The notes beneath the pieces are model-generated. The model was not told the origin of the DNA. It worked only from the letters and a program-made list of their open reading frames with translations, and did not search any database. A stretch of DNA of 64,000 bases from Poseidonocella pacifica (lineage in GTDB: Bacteria; Pseudomonadota; Alphaproteobacteria; Rhodobacterales; Rhodobacteraceae): contig NZ_FOJU01000003.1 in NCBI RefSeq assembly GCF_900111875.1, positions 186,001 through 250,000 of the forward strand, written 5' to 3'. Positions 1 to 8,484 of the stretch are shown in pieces. Position 1 is the first letter of the stretch. Each line of letters starts with the position of its first letter. The position numbers were made by a program, and so were the translations under genes.

Positions 1-48
1 CCTCTGCCAAGACTTTATCAGGCAAGGGCCGTGTCACCAGTATTCTCG

Positions 49-387
49 TCAATGCATCTTTCCTCCCAAAGGCACTTTCAGATCAGGTCCGATCAGCACG
101 ACCTCACCATCAGCGTCGGGCAACCCAAGCACGAGGACTTCCGACATGAAAGGGCCGATCTGTCGCGGGGGAAAGTTCACCACCGCCAGCACCTGTTTTC
201 CGACCAACGCCTCGGGCGTGTAATGCGCGGTAATCTGTGCCGAGGATTTGCGCTCACCTATATCGCCACCAAAATCGATCCAAAGTTTGAACGCCGGTTT
301 GCGCGCCTCGGGAAAGGGTTCGCTCCGCAGGATACGGCCTACACGAATGTCGATTTTCTGAAACTCGTCATAACTGATCTCAGCCAC
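49..387 (-). CDS. csaA: CsaA-type tRNA-binding domain protein
   Basis: A 112-residue protein consisting of a single tRNA-binding (EMAP/OB-fold) domain, the size and pattern of the CsaA family. The opening IDIRVGRIL and the later VLAVVNFPPRQIG are family hallmarks. CsaA proteins bind tRNA or act as secretion-related chaperones in other bacteria; the role here is inferred from family only. The start is GTG at 385-387, preceded by a GAGGGAG ribosome site 8 bases upstream. It overlaps the end of proC by 8 bases, so the two are almost certainly translated from one message. ATG is absent in frame at the family start, which supports the GTG. Confidence 0.85.
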   Translation of the reverse strand: MAEISYDEFQKIDIRVGRILRSEPFPEARKPAFKLWIDFGGDIGERKSSAQITAHYTPEALVGKQVLAVVNFPPRQIGPFMSEVLVLGLPDADGEVVLIGPDLKVPLGGKMH

Positions 388-1195
388 GCGAAAGCTCCCT
401 CGATCGCTCGGCTGCCGCGCCGATCGTGCGGATCATGAGGGGTGGCAGCCCATTCTCCTTGTTCATGAGTTGCTTCAGCCCGGCCTGTGTCGTGCCGTTG
501 GGGCTGGTGACGTTCTCGCGAAGAATGGCCGGGCTTTCCTCCGCGGATCTGGCCAATGCGCCCGCACCGGCCACGGTGATCTTTGCCAGTTCAAGCGCCA
601 ATTCTTCCGACAGCCCCTGCGCCACGCCAGCGGCCGTCATGCACTCGATCATATGAAACACGTACGCCGGGCCGGACCCGCTCAGCCCGGTCACCGCATC
701 CATCTGCTCCTCGGCCTCAAGGCGAACAACCTCCCCGATCGCGCGCAACAGTTTTTCGGCAAGATCGAGGTGCCCCTCACCGGCGCGATCATTGCCGATC
801 ATCGCGGTGATCCCCTGCCCTATGGCCGCCGGGGTGTTGGGCATTGCGCGGATGATCGGCGCTTTCGATCCCAAGTGCCGCTCGAACGTGGCGAGGGAGG
901 TTCCGGCAGCGACGGATATGAAAAGCGTCGCCCCTCCGCCCATCGCCGCTAGGTCGGGCAATGCCTCCGTCATCATCTGCGGTTTGACGGCGATCAGGAC
1001 GACGGCTGGAGTTTCGGGAAGCGGTGCGTTGACGCGAATTCCGGCCTCCGAAAGCCAAGGCGCAGGCGACGGATCGCGGACCCAGACAGCTTCGGGAGGA
1101 ACCCCGCCATCGATCCAACCGCGCAGCATGGCCGATCCCATCTTGCCGCAACCTATCAGCACCAAGCCTCTTCGGGCGACGTCCTCAAACTCCAT
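380..1195 (-). CDS. proC: Pyrroline-5-carboxylate reductase
   Basis: This enzyme reduces pyrroline-5-carboxylate to proline with NAD(P)H in the cytoplasm. The N-terminus carries the Rossmann glycine motif LIGCGKMGSAML, and the C-terminal half has the family signature GLSGSGPAYVFHMIE followed by the helical dimerisation domain with NVTSPNGTTQAGL. Length is 271 residues, normal for the family. The frame is open further upstream to 1282, but an AGGAGG site lies inside that extension, five bases before the ATG at 1193-1195, so this start was chosen. Upstream is the ybjN gene (61-base gap) and downstream csaA overlaps by 8 bases, suggesting one leftward transcript. Confidence 0.95.
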   Translation of the reverse strand: MEFEDVARRGLVLIGCGKMGSAMLRGWIDGGVPPEAVWVRDPSPAPWLSEAGIRVNAPLPETPAVVLIAVKPQMMTEALPDLAAMGGGATLFISVAAGTSLATFERHLGSKAPIIRAMPNTPAAIGQGITAMIGNDRAGEGHLDLAEKLLRAIGEVVRLEAEEQMDAVTGLSGSGPAYVFHMIECMTAAGVAQGLSEELALELAKITVAGAGALARSAEESPAILRENVTSPNGTTQAGLKQLMNKENGLPPLMIRTIGAAAERSRELSRG

Positions 1196-1256
1196 TCGTT
1201 CCTCCTGCTCCCTGCTCATCGCAATCACGTCCGCCGCCTCTGCGATCCCCGGCGGC

Positions 1257-1757
1257 TCAGGCGCGACCGTAGGCTTCGGCAATGGCGACTTGAAGCGCTT
1301 CTGCGGGTGTGCTCCCGCTCCAACTCACGAGTTGGAATGCCGGATAGAACCGTTCCGCGTTGAGAACAGACGATGTAATCAGGGTCGCGATCTGTTCTGG
1401 CGTCGCCGCCTGCCCTCCGGCAAGAACCAAGCCGTACCGAAAGACCATGAGCTTCTCACGGTTCCACCAAGAGAAAGCTCCGGTCCAGCACTGCTCGTTC
1501 ACAAGGTTGAGAAGCTCATAGAGCTCACCGGCCTTCTCTCCGGGAGGCTCCATTTCGAAGGTACAGACAAGGCGCAGCGTCTCGTCATATCCGGACCAGG
1601 CAAGCGTGATTGAATACGTGCGCCACTGACCCTCGACTGCCATGGCGATTTGATCGTCACCGATACGGTCGAATTCCCACGCATGATCTGCGGCAAGGTT
1701 TTCGACGATGTCGATTGGGTGAATGTCGTCGTCTATGAACTGCTCGGACAGTGCCAT
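1257..1757 (-). CDS. YbjN domain protein
   Basis: A 166-residue soluble protein with the YbjN fold pattern: an N-terminal acidic strand region, IAMAVEGQWRTYSITLAW, then ELYELLNLVNEQCWTGAFSWW and a C-terminal helix. YbjN-like proteins are type III secretion chaperone-like in fold and of poorly defined function; in Rhodobacteraceae a YbjN gene next to proC is common. The ATG has GAGGTGG seven bases upstream. A TATAGC element about 20 bases upstream of the start could be a -10 box. No catalytic motif is visible. It is first gene of the leftward ybjN-proC-csaA group. Confidence 0.8.
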   Translation of the reverse strand: MALSEQFIDDDIHPIDIVENLAADHAWEFDRIGDDQIAMAVEGQWRTYSITLAWSGYDETLRLVCTFEMEPPGEKAGELYELLNLVNEQCWTGAFSWWNREKLMVFRYGLVLAGGQAATPEQIATLITSSVLNAERFYPAFQLVSWSGSTPAEALQVAIAEAYGRA

Positions 1758-2072
1758 TGGGCCACCTCATGTGCTATAGCGCCCGGGACGAATAGCACCC
1801 CAAGCGCTCGGTGCCGTCTCAAGACAGGGCAGAAACTGCACCCTGACTTACCAAATATGGTGGGGTCAAACCCAGGCACGTGTAAAGCAAAATCTTGGGG
1901 ATATCCCCGACAAGTTGTGGATAGAGAGCCGTTTGGCCCAATATGAGCGATGCTGTGGGGCGGCCCTTTCAAACCACTCTGGTGTCTGGGCGACATAATG
2001 CCACGCTCAACAGGTTTTACCTCGGGGCGCGACTGTCTAAAGATTGACCAAGGGGATTCGCGGGGAGAGACA
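1758..2072. other. Intergenic region between divergent ybjN and mrpA
   Basis: This 315-base spacer separates ybjN (reverse) from the mrp operon (forward) and must hold both promoters. No open frame here looks coding. The notable element is the 12-base perfect palindrome GGGGATATCCCC at 1897-1908, flanked by CTTG on the left and CAAG shortly to the right. Just downstream, at 1916-1924, TGTGGATAG matches the DnaA box TGTGGATAA at 8 of 9 positions. The region near 2060-2072 is the mrpA ribosome site GGGGAGAGA. I could not assign a convincing sigma-70 promoter for mrpA. Confidence 0.6.
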
Positions 2073-4943
2073 ATGAACAACGCCAGCCTTTTGCCCATCA
2101 TGGCGCTGCTGCCGTTCCTAGGGGCGCTTGTCCCAGGGTTAATGATACGGGCGGGTCGCACCGCCTGCGCCACGTTTACCGCCGTTCCAACCATTCTCGC
2201 CCTCGTCATGTTGGGCCTCTGCGCTCCGGACGTGTTTCGCGGAGAGGTGCTCCAGATCGAATTTGAATGGCTCCCCGCACTTGGGCTGTCGGTCAGTTTC
2301 TTTCTCGATGGATTGGGGCTTCTCTTTGCGGGCATGATCCTTTTCGTGGGTTTGCTCATCACGCTCTATGCCCGGTTTTACCTGTCTGGAGATGATCCCG
2401 CGGGTCAATTCTTCACCTATCTGTTGCTGTTTCAGGGCGCGATGCTCGGTATCGTTCTGTCCAACAACATATTGCTCCTGCTCATTTTCTGGGAATTGAC
2501 CTCCCTCTCGTCCTTCCTTCTGATCGGATATTGGACCCACCTCCCCGAAGGGCGGCAGGGCGCACGTATGGCGCTGACCGTCACGGGCATGGGCGGGCTT
2601 TCGATGATCGCGGGAATGCTGATCCTCGGCAATATCGCGGGCAGCTATGAGTTGACCGATATCCTGGCCGCTGGCGATGCGATCAAATCATCGGACTATT
2701 ATCTGCCTGCTCTGCTGCTCATCCTCGGCGGGGCGTTCACGAAATCGGCCCAGTTCCCGTTCCACTTCTGGCTACCGCATGCCATGGCCGCACCAACCCC
2801 TGTTTCAGCCTACCTGCACTCGGCAACAATGGTGAAAGCGGGCGTGTTTCTCATGGCGCGCATGTGGCCCGCACTCGCAGGTACGGATGCATGGTTCTAC
2901 GCGGTGGGCACCGTGGGGCTCATCACCATGGTCCTCGGCGCGCTCATCGCGCTGTTCAAGGATGATCTGAAGGCATTGCTGGCTTTTTCGACCGTGAGCC
3001 ATCTTGGATTGCTTACCATGATGCTGGGTTTCGGGACCGAAGCTGCGGCAATCGGGGCGGTCTTTCACATCATCAACCACCTGACCTTCAAGGCCGCTCT
3101 CTTCATGACCGCAGGTATCGTGGATCATGAGGCGCATACGCGCGACATCAAACGCCTTGGCGGCTTGCGTCACCTCATGCCGATCACATTCGTGATCGCC
3201 GTGATTGCCGGGCTGTCTATGGCCGGAATCCCGCTTTTCAATGGCTTTCTCTCCAAGGAACTGATGCTGGAAGAGGCCGCGCATACCGACTGGCGCGGAA
3301 GCCACTATGCCGTACCCATCCTTGCGACCCTCGGTGCGCTGCTATCCGTGGCCTATTCATTCCGGTTCATCTCTCACACCTTCTTCGGCCCTGTACGCGA
3401 CGATTACCCTGCAAAGCCTCACGATCCGAACTTCGGAATGTGGGCGGCGCCGGGCTTGCTCGTCGTGCTGGTCCTTTTGATCGGGATCTTCCCCCAAGCC
3501 ACCGTCGGCCCACTCGTCGAACTCGCCGCGACGGCCGTGGTCGGGCATGAACTGCACCACTGGCACGACCTCAAGATCTGGCACGGGGTCACGCCCGCTC
3601 TCATCATGTCGGCCATTGCGGTGCTCGGCGGTCTGATCCTGCTGGCCCTTCATCGCCCCCTTGAGCGTCTGTGGAATGCTGTTCCGCGCCCAGAAGCCAA
3701 AGTCATCTTTGACCATGTCGTTGGCTGGGCGGTCGCGGGATCCGATTGGATCGCGCACAAGACCCACAATGGCGCGATTTCGCGGTATCTGGCGATATTC
3801 GTCGTCTCGACGCTGGCCCTTGGCGCGATCGCGGCCAGTGGGGGCGGCCTCGCCCCGGCAACACGCGCATTGCTACCTGTACCACCTCTGGCATGGATCG
3901 GGTTCCTGCTGCTCGTCGTCGCGGCCATCGCCGTTGTGCTGCTCCACAGAGAGCGGTTCCTGTCTCTCATTTTGATCAGCATCGTCGGGCTCGGCGTTTC
4001 CGGTGGCTTTGTATACCTCTCCGCCCCGGACCTCGCACTGACGCAGATCTCGGTGGAAACGGTCACCATCATGCTGATGCTGTTGGCCCTGCACTTCCTG
4101 CCCAAATCAACGCCGGCAGAGTCAGGCATTTTCCGCAGGGTCCGCGACGGTGCCATCGCGCTCGGGGTGGGTGGAGCGGTTGCCAGCCTTACCTTCGCCT
4201 TCCTCCTGCGGGACTTCAGCAGCATTTCCGAGTTTCACCTGACCCAATCCAAGGTTGGTGGCGGCGGTACCAACGTGGTCAACGTGATCCTCGTCGACTT
4301 CCGTGGCTATGACACCTTTGGCGAGATCATCGTTTTGGGGATCGCGGGGCTGATAATCTATGCCCTGATGCATGCGCTGCTGGACGGACCCGCGGCGCGG
4401 CGCCTTCGCAACTGGGAATTCACACAGGAAAGATCTCGGGACCGGCACCCCATGCTGATGGTCATCGCCACCCGCGTGATGCTCCCTATGACGGCCATGG
4501 TCGGTGTCTACATCTTCCTGCGCGGCCATAATGAGCCCGGCGGCGGGTTTGTCGCGGGCCTGATCATCGCGATTGCCCTTCTGATGCAGTATATGGCCTC
4601 TGGTTTCGGCTGGGCGCAGGAACGTCAGCGCATCGAATACCACGCCATGATCGGGTGGGGGGTCGCGATTGCGGGGCTGACCGGCACGGCCGCATGGCTG
4701 TTCGGAAAACCCTTCCTGACCAGCAGCTTTGGGTACTTCCACATCCCGCCGATCGAAGAATTCGAACTCGCCACCGCGATGGCCTTTGACCTCGGCGTTT
4801 TCCTCACCGTCCTCGGTGCGGTGATGCTCATGCTCTACAGCCTGAGCCGGATCGCCCGGTATGCTGGAGAGACCGTCAACACCGCGGCGATGGATTACGA
4901 TCCGTCCCAAGGTATCCGCGAGACCACCGAGGAGGAGCGCTGA
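2073..4943 (+). CDS. mrpA: Mrp antiporter subunit A fused to subunit B
   Basis: Large subunit of the Mrp (Mnh/Pha) monovalent cation/proton antiporter in the inner membrane. The 956-residue protein has an NADH-dehydrogenase ND5-like part (about residues 1-650, with FHFWLPHAMAAPTPVSAYLHSA and HIINHLTFKAALFM), an MrpA C-terminal membrane section, and from about residue 790 a complete MrpB-like domain (GHNEPGGGFVAGLI). A/B fusions of this kind are known in alphaproteobacteria such as the rhizobial PhaA type, and fit the absence of a separate mrpB here. Start is the ATG at 2073 behind GGGGAGAGA; the open frame reaches 1950 but lacks a ribosome site there. First gene of a seven-subunit operon compressed to six genes. 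Confidence 0.93.
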   Translation: MNNASLLPIMALLPFLGALVPGLMIRAGRTACATFTAVPTILALVMLGLCAPDVFRGEVLQIEFEWLPALGLSVSFFLDGLGLLFAGMILFVGLLITLYARFYLSGDDPAGQFFTYLLLFQGAMLGIVLSNNILLLLIFWELTSLSSFLLIGYWTHLPEGRQGARMALTVTGMGGLSMIAGMLILGNIAGSYELTDILAAGDAIKSSDYYLPALLLILGGAFTKSAQFPFHFWLPHAMAAPTPVSAYLHSATMVKAGVFLMARMWPALAGTDAWFYAVGTVGLITMVLGALIALFKDDLKALLAFSTVSHLGLLTMMLGFGTEAAAIGAVFHIINHLTFKAALFMTAGIVDHEAHTRDIKRLGGLRHLMPITFVIAVIAGLSMAGIPLFNGFLSKELMLEEAAHTDWRGSHYAVPILATLGALLSVAYSFRFISHTFFGPVRDDYPAKPHDPNFGMWAAPGLLVVLVLLIGIFPQATVGPLVELAATAVVGHELHHWHDLKIWHGVTPALIMSAIAVLGGLILLALHRPLERLWNAVPRPEAKVIFDHVVGWAVAGSDWIAHKTHNGAISRYLAIFVVSTLALGAIAASGGGLAPATRALLPVPPLAWIGFLLLVVAAIAVVLLHRERFLSLILISIVGLGVSGGFVYLSAPDLALTQISVETVTIMLMLLALHFLPKSTPAESGIFRRVRDGAIALGVGGAVASLTFAFLLRDFSSISEFHLTQSKVGGGGTNVVNVILVDFRGYDTFGEIIVLGIAGLIIYALMHALLDGPAARRLRNWEFTQERSRDRHPMLMVIATRVMLPMTAMVGVYIFLRGHNEPGGGFVAGLIIAIALLMQYMASGFGWAQERQRIEYHAMIGWGVAIAGLTGTAAWLFGKPFLTSSFGYFHIPPIEEFELATAMAFDLGVFLTVLGAVMLMLYSLSRIARYAGETVNTAAMDYDPSQGIRETTEEER

Positions 4944-4944
4944 G

Positions 4945-5298
4945 ATGGAGCTTATCGTAGCTGCAACCGTAGGTGTGCTGACCTCCGCCGGGATCTATCT
5001 GATCCTGCGGCTCCGCACCTTCCCGGTCATTCTCGGGATGGCAATGCTCTCCTACGCGGTCAACGTGTTTCTCTTTTCGACCGGACGGCTCGCGACGGGA
5101 ATGCCCCCAGTACTCGATCATCACGCAAAGCATGTGGATCCGTCCCTCTACACGGATCCGCTGCCGCAGGCTCTGGTTCTGACGGCCATTGTTATCTCCT
5201 TCGGGATGACCGCCGTGCTCGTGCTGATCTCTCTCGGGGCCTTTCTCGAAGCCAAGCACGACAAGATCGACATTTCGGATGAGGAGGCCGACGCATGA
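4945..5298 (+). CDS. mrpC: Mrp antiporter subunit C
   Basis: A 117-residue, NuoK-like membrane protein with three predicted membrane segments (IVAATVGVLTSAGIYLIL, VILGMAMLSYAVNVFLFS and ALVLTAIVISFGMTAVLVLI). The central DPLPQALVLTAIVI is characteristic of MrpC. The ATG at 4945 follows the mrpA stop by one base and has GGAGGAG ten bases upstream, inside the end of mrpA. The gene overlaps mrpD by ATGA. It forms part of the membrane complex exchanging Na+ or K+ for protons. Confidence 0.92.
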   Translation: MELIVAATVGVLTSAGIYLILRLRTFPVILGMAMLSYAVNVFLFSTGRLATGMPPVLDHHAKHVDPSLYTDPLPQALVLTAIVISFGMTAVLVLISLGAFLEAKHDKIDISDEEADA

Positions 5299-6854
5299 GC
5301 CACTGGATCATCGCGCCCGTTATCCTTCCTGCGCTGCTCGCGCCGCTCATTGGTTTCGTGATGCGGCACGACAAGGTGCTTTCGCGCAGCGCTTCTGTTG
5401 CGGGGTGCGTCGCGCTCGTCGTTATCGCGTTGGGGCTGCTGAACATGGCCGCCGACGGCACGGTTCATGTCTACCGCCTCGGGGACTGGCCCGCGCCCTT
5501 CGGCATCGTGCTGGTTCTGGACCGGTTGTCGGCCCTGATGGTCCTCCTGACATCCGTGCTGGCGCTGATCGTCCTTCTGCACGTGATCGGAACGGACTGG
5601 GATCAACGTGGGCGGCATTTCCATGCTCTGTACCAGTTTCAGTTGATGGGGATTTGCGGGGCCTTTCTGACGGGGGACGCCTTCAACCTCTTTGTCTTCT
5701 TCGAAGTTCTCCTCATCGCGTCCTACGGCTTGATGATCCACGGGGGCGGGCAGGCTCGACTGCGGGCCGGGCTGCAATACGTCGTCATGAACCTTGGCGG
5801 TTCGACACTGTTTCTCTTCGCCCTCGGCACCCTCTATGCCGCAACAGGCACCCTCAACATCGCCGATCTTGCGGTGAAGGTACGGGAAATCCCGCTGGAA
5901 GATGCAGCCATCCTGCGTGTGGCCGCGATCCTGCTGCTTGTGGTCTTTGCCATCAAGGCCGCGCTCTTTCCGGTGCAATTCTGGCTACCGGGGACCTATG
6001 CCAACGCCCCTGCCCCGGTAGCGGCTCTCTTCGCGATCATGACCAAGGTGGGCGCATATGCCATCCTGAGGTTCTACACCGTGATCTTTGGCCCTGATGT
6101 GCCCGCGATCGGCGATATGCCCGAACTTTGGATCAAGATCGGCGCGCTCATCACCATCGCGGTCGGGGCCTTCGGGGTGCTCGGTGCGCGGCGGCTCATG
6201 CCGCTGATCGCTTTCTCTGTGGTCGGCTCCATGGGCACACTGCTTCTTGCGATCGCGGTATTCACCCCGCAGTCGGTCACCGCCGCACTCTACTATCTGT
6301 TGCACTCGACCTTCGCGGCGGCCGCGCTCTTCCTGATTGGGGACCTTGTGACCACGCGGCGGGGCGCGAGCGCGGATAGTCTTCTACCGGCACCGCCAAT
6401 CGCGAATAACGGCCTTCTCGCCGCTGCTTTCTTTATCGCGGCCATCGGCATGGCGGGAATGCCTCCTATCAGCGGCTTCCTGGGCAAGCTTCTCATACTC
6501 GATGCGTTCCAGGGGCAGGCGCATCAGGCTATCGCTTGGGCCGCCATTCTGGTCACGTCCCTCATGGTCATCGTCGGCTTTGCCCGTGCGGGCAGCCTGA
6601 TATTCTGGAAAGCCGAGGGCGTCGTCGCGGTCGATGGGCACGGCGCACTCACCGAGACACCAGCGCCTGTTCCAGTCGCGGGACCATCCCAACCGAATGT
6701 AGGGATAGCCTTCGTGGCTATCGGCGCCTGCCTGTCGATGCTCTTCCTTCTCAGCATCTTCGCAGGTCCCGTCACCTCGTATCTCACGGCAACCAGTGCA
6801 GAGCTTTTCGATCCCGCCGCATATGTCGACGCGGTCCTGAGCGGGGGGAACTGA
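5295..6854 (+). CDS. mrpD: Mrp antiporter subunit D
   Basis: A 519-residue ND2/ND4-like proton-translocating subunit with about fourteen hydrophobic segments. Family motifs include the conserved glutamate region NLFVFFEVLLIASYGLMI, KAALFPVQFWLPGTYANAPAP with the membrane lysine, and GMAGMPPISGFLGKL. The length is usual for MrpD. Translation is coupled to mrpC through a 4-base ATGA overlap. It is one of the two subunits related to complex I that carry the ion pathway. Confidence 0.93.
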   Translation: MSHWIIAPVILPALLAPLIGFVMRHDKVLSRSASVAGCVALVVIALGLLNMAADGTVHVYRLGDWPAPFGIVLVLDRLSALMVLLTSVLALIVLLHVIGTDWDQRGRHFHALYQFQLMGICGAFLTGDAFNLFVFFEVLLIASYGLMIHGGGQARLRAGLQYVVMNLGGSTLFLFALGTLYAATGTLNIADLAVKVREIPLEDAAILRVAAILLLVVFAIKAALFPVQFWLPGTYANAPAPVAALFAIMTKVGAYAILRFYTVIFGPDVPAIGDMPELWIKIGALITIAVGAFGVLGARRLMPLIAFSVVGSMGTLLLAIAVFTPQSVTAALYYLLHSTFAAAALFLIGDLVTTRRGASADSLLPAPPIANNGLLAAAFFIAAIGMAGMPPISGFLGKLLILDAFQGQAHQAIAWAAILVTSLMVIVGFARAGSLIFWKAEGVVAVDGHGALTETPAPVPVAGPSQPNVGIAFVAIGACLSMLFLLSIFAGPVTSYLTATSAELFDPAAYVDAVLSGGN

Positions 6855-6857
6855 TCC

Positions 6858-7349
6858 ATGTTGAACCGTATTCTGCCTCATCCTTACCTGACCCTGTTGC
6901 TGACAATCTTCTGGCTGCAACTCGTGAACAAGGTAACCTTGGGCAATGTGCTTTTGGGATTTGCGCTTGCCGTAATCATTCCCGCCATGACCGAGCCCTA
7001 TTGGCCCGACCGCCCCCGCGTCCGGCGGCCATTCAGGGCCATAAGCTATGTTGGCTTGGTCCTTTGGGACATCGTGCTCGCCAATATCGAAGTTGCGAAA
7101 ATCGTGCTTTTCAAACCTGCGGCCGATATTAGATCCCAATGGGTAAGTGTCCCGCTTGATCTGAAATCCCCCGAAGCGATTGCGGTCCTTGCCGGCACGA
7201 TCACCCTTACGCCGGGAACGGTCTCTGCAATGCTCGCAGCCGATGGGGGCGCCATCCTTGTTCACTGCCTTCATACCGATAATCCCGACGCTGTCCGGGA
7301 CGAAATCAAAACCCGATATGAAGCCAGACTGAAGGAGATTTTCGAATGA
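6858..7349 (+). CDS. mrpE: Mrp antiporter subunit E
   Basis: A 163-residue protein with two N-terminal membrane segments followed by a cytoplasmic domain. The motif TLTPGTVSAML is the MrpE signature. It starts three bases after the mrpD stop and overlaps mrpF by ATGA. Role in the complex is structural and not tied to a known catalytic residue. Confidence 0.9.
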   Translation: MLNRILPHPYLTLLLTIFWLQLVNKVTLGNVLLGFALAVIIPAMTEPYWPDRPRVRRPFRAISYVGLVLWDIVLANIEVAKIVLFKPAADIRSQWVSVPLDLKSPEAIAVLAGTITLTPGTVSAMLAADGGAILVHCLHTDNPDAVRDEIKTRYEARLKEIFE

Positions 7350-7615
7350 TCGCCTACGCCCTGATCTTCGCGTTCCTGTGCTACGGGATCGGCCTTCTTT
7401 TGACCCTCTGGCGGATCGCGACCGGCCCCGATCCCGCTGATCGCATTCTTGCCTTGGACACGATGGTCATCAACGTCATTGCATTGCTCATCCTCTACGG
7501 GATGTGGCAGGGCACCGCAGTCTACTTCGAAGCGTCGCTTCTTTTTGCGATGGTCGGATTTGTCTCCACCGTCGCCTATTGCCGCTTCATCCTGCGCGGC
7601 GACATCATCGAATAG
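7346..7615 (+). CDS. mrpF: Mrp antiporter subunit F
   Basis: An 89-residue membrane protein with three hydrophobic segments and the MrpF signature WRIATGPDPADRILALDTM. It overlaps mrpE by four bases and is nine bases from mrpG. Together with mrpA-E and G it completes the antiporter. Confidence 0.92.
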   Translation: MIAYALIFAFLCYGIGLLLTLWRIATGPDPADRILALDTMVINVIALLILYGMWQGTAVYFEASLLFAMVGFVSTVAYCRFILRGDIIE

Positions 7616-7624
7616 GAGCGCGCC

Positions 7625-8011
7625 ATGCTGTCAGAAATCTTCATCTCCGCTCTGCTCGTCATCGGTGGCGTGTTTGGACTAGTCGGCTCTTACGGGCTGG
7701 TAAAACTCCGCGATGCGATGCAACGGCTTCACGCGCCCACCAAGGCGACGACTGTGGGCATAGGCGGCATTCTCTGTGCATCGATCGCCATCGCGTGGCT
7801 CGAACGCGGCGTGGCATCGACCCACGAATTGCTCATCACACTGTTCCTCTTCGTCACCGCCCCGGTGACTGCGAACTTCATCGCCAAAGCCTATATGCAC
7901 CGGAACATTGAGGCCGCCAGCCTCCCCCAAACAGAGACCTCCTGCGGCTGGGCGGGCTACGCCCCTCCCCCGGGAGAGAACGAACCACCGAGCGGCGACA
8001 AATCGAATTGA
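7625..8011 (+). CDS. mrpG: Mrp antiporter subunit G
   Basis: A 128-residue membrane protein with the MrpG pattern LKLRDAMQRLHAPTKATT (here VKLRDAMQRLHAPTKATT) after the first membrane segment and three membrane segments in all. The last 30 residues are a hydrophilic tail, slightly longer than in many homologues. The ATG has GGAGCGCGCC upstream. It is the last gene of the mrp operon; no clear intrinsic terminator follows. Confidence 0.9.
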   Translation: MLSEIFISALLVIGGVFGLVGSYGLVKLRDAMQRLHAPTKATTVGIGGILCASIAIAWLERGVASTHELLITLFLFVTAPVTANFIAKAYMHRNIEAASLPQTETSCGWAGYAPPPGENEPPSGDKSN

Positions 8012-8394
8012 GCTAAGGTTTCGCTCCCAACAGGTAGGCGAATGGAGGCGCATGCGGAGTGAAGGCCAAGACTCGGTGAGGGAGGTCATAGGCAACAATC
8101 ATGTCCCTGTTTGGAGCCCCCTCCATCGCCGCCCCTGCGATGCGCCGCGGAAAAGATCAGACAGGCCACCGCCGTTTTTCGAACTCTGACTCACGCAGCA
8201 CAGCAGAAATCGACGGGTCCTGAGCGATATGCTGACACTTCTGCGCCGCTCGCCTCTAACCCGTGGAAGGGTAAAGCAGGTCTAGCGAACGCCTTGACCC
8301 AAAGGAAAAAGGTAGGCTCGCAGCTCCATGGGCGCGAGCTCCACTTTGCGTCACGCTTATTTGCCCAAATCTAAGCCGTTGATTTAAAGGATTA
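8012..8394. other. Gene-free spacer downstream of mrpG
   Basis: These 383 bases lie between mrpG and the 3' end of tRNA-Ser. No frame shows coding character, ribosome sites or recognisable protein motifs. An imperfect hairpin is formed by GCTCGC and GCGAGC near 8312-8340. I see no duplicated tRNA 3' end that would mark an integrated element. Confidence 0.5.
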
Positions 8395-8484
8395 TGGCGG
8401 AGACGAAGGGATTCGAACCCTCGAGACGGTTTCCCGCCTACTCCCTTAGCAGGGGAGCGCCTTCGACCACTCGGCCACATCTCC
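8395..8484 (-). tRNA. tRNA-Ser (anticodon GCT)
   Basis: On the reverse strand the sequence folds as a class II tRNA of 90 bases including CCA. The acceptor stem is GGAGATG pairing with CGTCTCC, discriminator G, then encoded CCA. The anticodon arm is CTCCC-CTGCTAA-GGGAG, giving anticodon GCT, which reads AGC and AGT serine codons. The long variable arm expected of tRNA-Ser lies between it and the T arm GAGGGTTCGAATCCCTT. Confidence 0.97.

Noticed and set aside
1916-1924. Replication origin
   Set aside because: Only one DnaA-like box and no cluster of boxes, AT-rich unwinding region or dnaA/parAB neighbours.
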